The notes below the pieces were generated by a model, which did no database searches, had not been told where the DNA came from, and was given only the letters and a program-made list of their open reading frames with translations. A program made the position numbers and the translations under genes. This document shows, piece after piece, positions 61,835 through 64,000 of a stretch of 64,000 nucleotides of DNA. The stretch comes from Monoglobus pectinilyticus. Lineage in GTDB: Bacteria; Bacillota; Clostridia; Monoglobales; Monoglobaceae. The DNA lies in the NCBI RefSeq assembly GCF_002874775.1, contig NZ_CP020991.1, positions 1,059,225 to 1,123,224 of the forward strand, given 5' to 3'. Numbering within the stretch: position 1 is the first letter of the stretch; each line of letters starts with the position of its first letter.

Positions 61835-62182
61835 GGGGGTGTAATGGTTTCGACAGGGTCGTAGAGGCCTGAGGAGCGAGCCGTGGCGGGCGCCACGTTA
61901 AAAGCCCAACTTTAAAATTAAACGCTAAAAATAATAACGTAGCTTTAGCTGCCTAGTTGCAGCTTGTCCGCCTGAGTTTACCGCAGACTCAGGTTAGGGC
62001 ATCAATGATGCGGTGAACGTGAGCCGGGAAAGCTTTGACCCGGCCATGAATTAATGAAGCTACCGAGCTATGCAGTTTGTCAATGGACTGCACAGTAAGG
62101 GAATTTTAACCATTGACTACGCTCGTAGTGCCTCTTGAGGATACTTCTTTGGACAGGGGTTCAATTCCCCTCACCTCCACCA
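61835..62182 (+). ncRNA. ssrA: Transfer-messenger RNA (tmRNA)
   Basis: The 348-nt RNA begins GGGGGTGTAATGGTTTCGACAGGG, the conserved tmRNA 5' end, and closes with a tRNA-like T-arm GGGGTTCAATTCCCC and CACCTCC, which pairs with the 5' GGGGGTG, plus encoded ACCA. The tag frame begins at GCT 61924 and reads AKNNNVALAA before TAG, ending in the usual protease-recognised ALAA. A TATAAT at 61819-61824 sits at the right distance for its own promoter. It lies in the same strand and cluster as smpB. Confidence 0.97.
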
Positions 62183-62189
62183 AAATATA

Positions 62190-62220
62190 AAAACCGGCAA
62201 ATTAAGCCGGTTTAATTTTA
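62190..62220 (+). terminator. Terminator of tmRNA
   Basis: AAACCGGC and GCCGGTTT form an 8-bp stem with a 7-base loop, followed by AATTTTAT. Confidence 0.85.
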
Positions 62221-62283
62221 TATTTATAAATTAGTTTAAAGATATTATAGCCAGGCAAAGAACAAAATAAGGAATGAAAAATT

Positions 62284-62559
62284 ATGAATCAGATAACATT
62301 AGATTTAACCGGGTGCAAGTCACCATTAGAATTACATTTGATTATAAAAAATACTTTTGGATTTCCTGATTTTTATGGAAATAATCTGTCTGCACTATGG
62401 GATAGCTTGTGGGAATATTGTCCTCCTGATACCGTCATTTATGTGAAAGGCGTTAATACTCTGCCAAAAGATTTTGATGAGTATATGAATAAGATATTTG
62501 ATATATTCAAAAGATTAGAAGATGAAGATGAAAATATAAAATTTGAAATTATGTCTTAA
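62284..62559 (+). CDS. Barstar-family ribonuclease inhibitor-like protein
   Basis: The 91-residue protein has the Barstar layout: ITLDLTGCKSPLELHLIIKNTFGFPDFYGNNLSALWDSLWEY, with the conserved F-Y-G-x-N-x-x-A-L-W-D motif near 33-43 that contacts barnase. A short C-terminal strand (NIKFEIMS) ends it. Barstars neutralise secreted or injected ribonuclease toxins. No barnase-like gene is beside it, so it may be an orphan immunity protein. It lies just after tmRNA, a common site for inserted genes, and faces the DUF6794-like gene. The ribosome binding site is weak (AAGGAATGAAAATT). Confidence 0.88.
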   Translation: MNQITLDLTGCKSPLELHLIIKNTFGFPDFYGNNLSALWDSLWEYCPPDTVIYVKGVNTLPKDFDEYMNKIFDIFKRLEDEDENIKFEIMS

Positions 62560-62601
62560 ATATAAATATAAGAAATAACTAGATTAATAAGGTAACAAAG
62601 T

Positions 62602-62628
62602 AAAACCACAGTTTTAGCTGTGGTTTTT
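62602..62628. terminator. Bidirectional terminator between barstar and DUF6794-like genes
   Basis: AAAACCACAG and CTGTGGTTTT form a perfect 10-bp stem with loop TTTTAG, with T runs on both strands. Confidence 0.88.
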
Positions 62629-62669
62629 ATTATTTTGATGTCTTTTTTATTACATATTTTTAAAATATT

Positions 62670-62936
62670 TTAAATTTTATTCCATACATAATAATGAAAT
62701 AATTTAATTATAAACGAAGACATGTCATCAGGTTGTTCTATACCATTTTCTATAAATAGATCACACAGGACACTATCTTTAGGGTATATTAAATTATTTC
62801 TTATCCATGTACCTAATCCAAAATGGTACCGATATAAGTCAATAATTCTAGTATTTTTAAATTTTAATAAGTCTTTTTCTGAAAACAGACTTTCAAGTGT
62901 TGGAAATATATTTTCAATTTCACTGTATAAATTCAA
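62670..62936 (-). CDS. DUF6794-like small protein
   Basis: The 88-residue protein ends with a motif shared by DUF6794-type proteins (DLYRYHFGLGTWIRNNLIYPKDSVLCDLFIENGIEQPDDMSSFIIKLFHYYV). The short helical N-terminus precedes it. Members occur among toxin-immunity clusters, but the function is not established. The start is TTG 62936, 6 nt after GAGGTG; GTG 62945 overlaps that site. It is convergent with the barstar gene, separated by a shared terminator. Confidence 0.72.
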   Translation of the reverse strand: MNLYSEIENIFPTLESLFSEKDLLKFKNTRIIDLYRYHFGLGTWIRNNLIYPKDSVLCDLFIENGIEQPDDMSSFIIKLFHYYVWNKI

Positions 62937-63067
62937 ATTAATCACCTCAAAATAGTAATATCTTAAAATCAGATAAAAGTGAATACGAAATTAAACTTTA
63001 TGTTAAGCTATAAAAAAGCAATCAAATATAATATAAATAATTTTAAAGTAGATTGAGGGGAGAAAAA

Positions 63068-63391
63068 ATGTATGAGGAATATATAAGGAAAAGAATAACA
63101 GAATTGCGGATGAGAAAAAATGTATCAGAAAGATGTATGAGTTTAGATATGGGACGTTCTGAAGGATATATAAATCATATAACATCAGAAAAAGCGATGC
63201 CGTCCATGAAAGAATTTTTTGAAATATGCAGATATTTTGGAATAACGCCTTACGAATTTTTTAATGAAAATATGAAGTACCCTGAACAAATACATAAAAT
63301 AATAAAAGGATTAAAAAAACTTAATGAAAAGGATACAGAATTGATAATTAATTTAATAGAAAGTTATAAAGATGATAATAAAAGATATTAA
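63068..63391 (+). CDS. XRE-family helix-turn-helix regulator
   Basis: The 107-residue protein has an atypical HTH (RKRITELRMRKNVSERCMSLDMGRSEGYINHITSEKAMPSMKEFFEICRYFGITPYEFFNEN), then a helical tail (LKKLNEKDTELIINLIESYK). ATG 63068 is chosen because AGGGGAG lies 6 nt before it; a longer reading from TTG 63053 includes that site. The Ser/Cys/Met-rich recognition region is typical of Clostridia XRE proteins near mobile DNA. Repeats follow from 63400. Confidence 0.85.
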   Translation: MYEEYIRKRITELRMRKNVSERCMSLDMGRSEGYINHITSEKAMPSMKEFFEICRYFGITPYEFFNENMKYPEQIHKIIKGLKKLNEKDTELIINLIESYKDDNKRY

Positions 63392-63399
63392 CACATCTG

Positions 63400-63541
63400 C
63401 GACTTCGCACCTCACAAGGCGGATTTCATCTGCATTGATACATATTAATGACACTGTAGGTTGTAAAGAAATGAGTAGGTATATATAACATACACTTTTT
63501 AAGAAAAGTGTGGTCACACTCGCAAGAAAAAGAAATGGTTT
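63400..63541. repeat. Dispersed mosaic repeat fragment, copy 9
   Basis: Contains ggatttcatctgcattga, a tgacactgtaggttg segment, the cacttttTAAGaaaagtg hairpin, tggtcacactcgcaag and finally aaaaagaaatggtt, which joins directly to the XRE fragment at 63542. It lacks the left and right ends of the full unit. Confidence 0.75.
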
Positions 63542-63692
63542 ATATACATATTCTCAATACGAAATTGGTGTATTGAATTATCCTATTGAAACTCTAATAA
63601 AATTGGCAATTTTCTATAACACAAGTGTGGATTATCTTCTTAGATTAACTGATAATCCTACACCATATGAACGCAGTAAGTCAAAGAATTAG
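63542..63692 (+). pseudogene. XRE regulator truncated by the repeat
   Basis: The frame TYSQYEIGVLNYPIETLIKLAIFYNTSVDYLLRLTDNPTPYERSKSKN is the C-terminal part of an XRE gene related to the one at 31369-31581 (VYSRYERG...KLADFYNKSTDYILNLT). The N-terminal half, with the first helices, is absent, and the repeat begins at that exact border. No ribosome binding site remains. The reading frame continues upstream into repeat DNA only by chance. Confidence 0.8.
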
Positions 63693-63729
63693 ATAGGTTA
63701 TTATATATTGTTTTAAATTATTTTCTTTG

Positions 63730-64000
63730 TATATGACCCCATTAAAAAATTTTATTATTACATAATAATGGTGTTTGAACCATTTCTTTTTCTCGTAAGA
63801 AAAAGAAACGCTTCACCTGTGACCACACCTGCAAGGTGTGTGTAATATAAAGTATCTTGTTTTGCCATTACCTACAATGTCAATAATATGTATACGCAAA
63901 GAAAGAAAAAGTGCTTGCTCGCTTAGGTCGCCTACGGCTCCAAGGGGCGCTCGCACCCCGCTCATTTCACCATGAAGCGTGGCTTCATGATGAAAAAAGC
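63730..64000. repeat. Dispersed mosaic repeat, copy 10 (cut by window end)
   Basis: Forward unit from TATATGACCCCATTA through gtttgaaccatttcttttt and the nested element (63815-63901). It continues to CGCTCATTTCACC and the cttcatgatgaaaaaagc hairpin, running off the window. Confidence 0.87.

Overview
The window is a low-GC chromosome segment from a Firmicute of class Clostridia. Support comes from Gram-positive housekeeping gene orders (glmU-pth-mfd; ecfA1-ecfA2-ecfT-truA), strong purine-rich ribosome binding sites, TTGACA/TATAAT-type promoters spaced 17 bp, a SpoIIQ-like sporulation peptidase, and an AT-rich background. A secreted family 1 pectate lyase and an intracellular GH140-like glycosidase suggest a gut pectin degrader. 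A Monoglobus-like organism is a guess that only a database search could test.

Layout. 1-12.8 kb: a coiled-coil gene cut by the window edge, the glmU-pth-mfd operon, the pectate lyase, tRNA-Lys, an orphan PhoR-like histidine kinase and two small membrane/zinc-ribbon genes. 12.8-22.7 kb: an accessory stretch with tRNA-Leu, tRNA-Ala, an Rrf2 regulator, a phage/plasmid-type replication initiator just after tRNA-Ala, a candidate type I toxin-antitoxin locus, several small XRE regulators, a lipoprotein metallo-beta-lactamase, a SpoIIQ-like peptidase and many non-coding repeats. 22.7-29.5 kb: a methyltransferase, a short-chain dehydrogenase, the aspartate-family genes lysC, thrB and hom, and a DUF1015 gene. 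29.6-33.5 kb: two small XRE genes, two decayed XRE genes and a 1.9-kb array of repeats. 33.5-43.4 kb: rlmH, ftsH, the GH140-like enzyme, lactate dehydrogenase, a ZIP transporter with an XRE/desulfoferrodoxin-like regulator, a fused acetyltransferase, a YigZ protein and a second lipoprotein metallo-beta-lactamase. 43.7-49.2 kb (+ strand): an orphan PhoB-like regulator, a three-gene operon of unknown function, a MATE pump, a lysophospholipase-like hydrolase and a VOC protein. 49.7-59.7 kb (- strand): trxA-trxB, a polysaccharide deacetylase, rho, cvpA, DUF5711, truA, the ECF module and an RlmI-like methyltransferase. 60-62.2 kb: smpB, yqeY, an esterase and tmRNA. 62.2-64 kb: a barstar-like gene facing a DUF6794-like gene, another XRE gene, an XRE fragment and more repeats.

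Two things stand out. First, 15.99-16.55 kb holds what looks like a compact type I toxin-antitoxin locus: a 24-residue hydrophobic peptide gene with a strong promoter and ribosome binding site, a convergent antisense RNA with a consensus promoter, a shared bidirectional terminator, and a neighbouring antisense-only copy whose terminator hairpin has changed on both arms. Second, at least nine copies of a mosaic, palindrome-rich, non-coding repeat (roughly 0.4-0.75 kb, nested and in both orientations) lie in the accessory regions, usually beside intact or broken XRE genes. One copy abuts and truncates an XRE gene.
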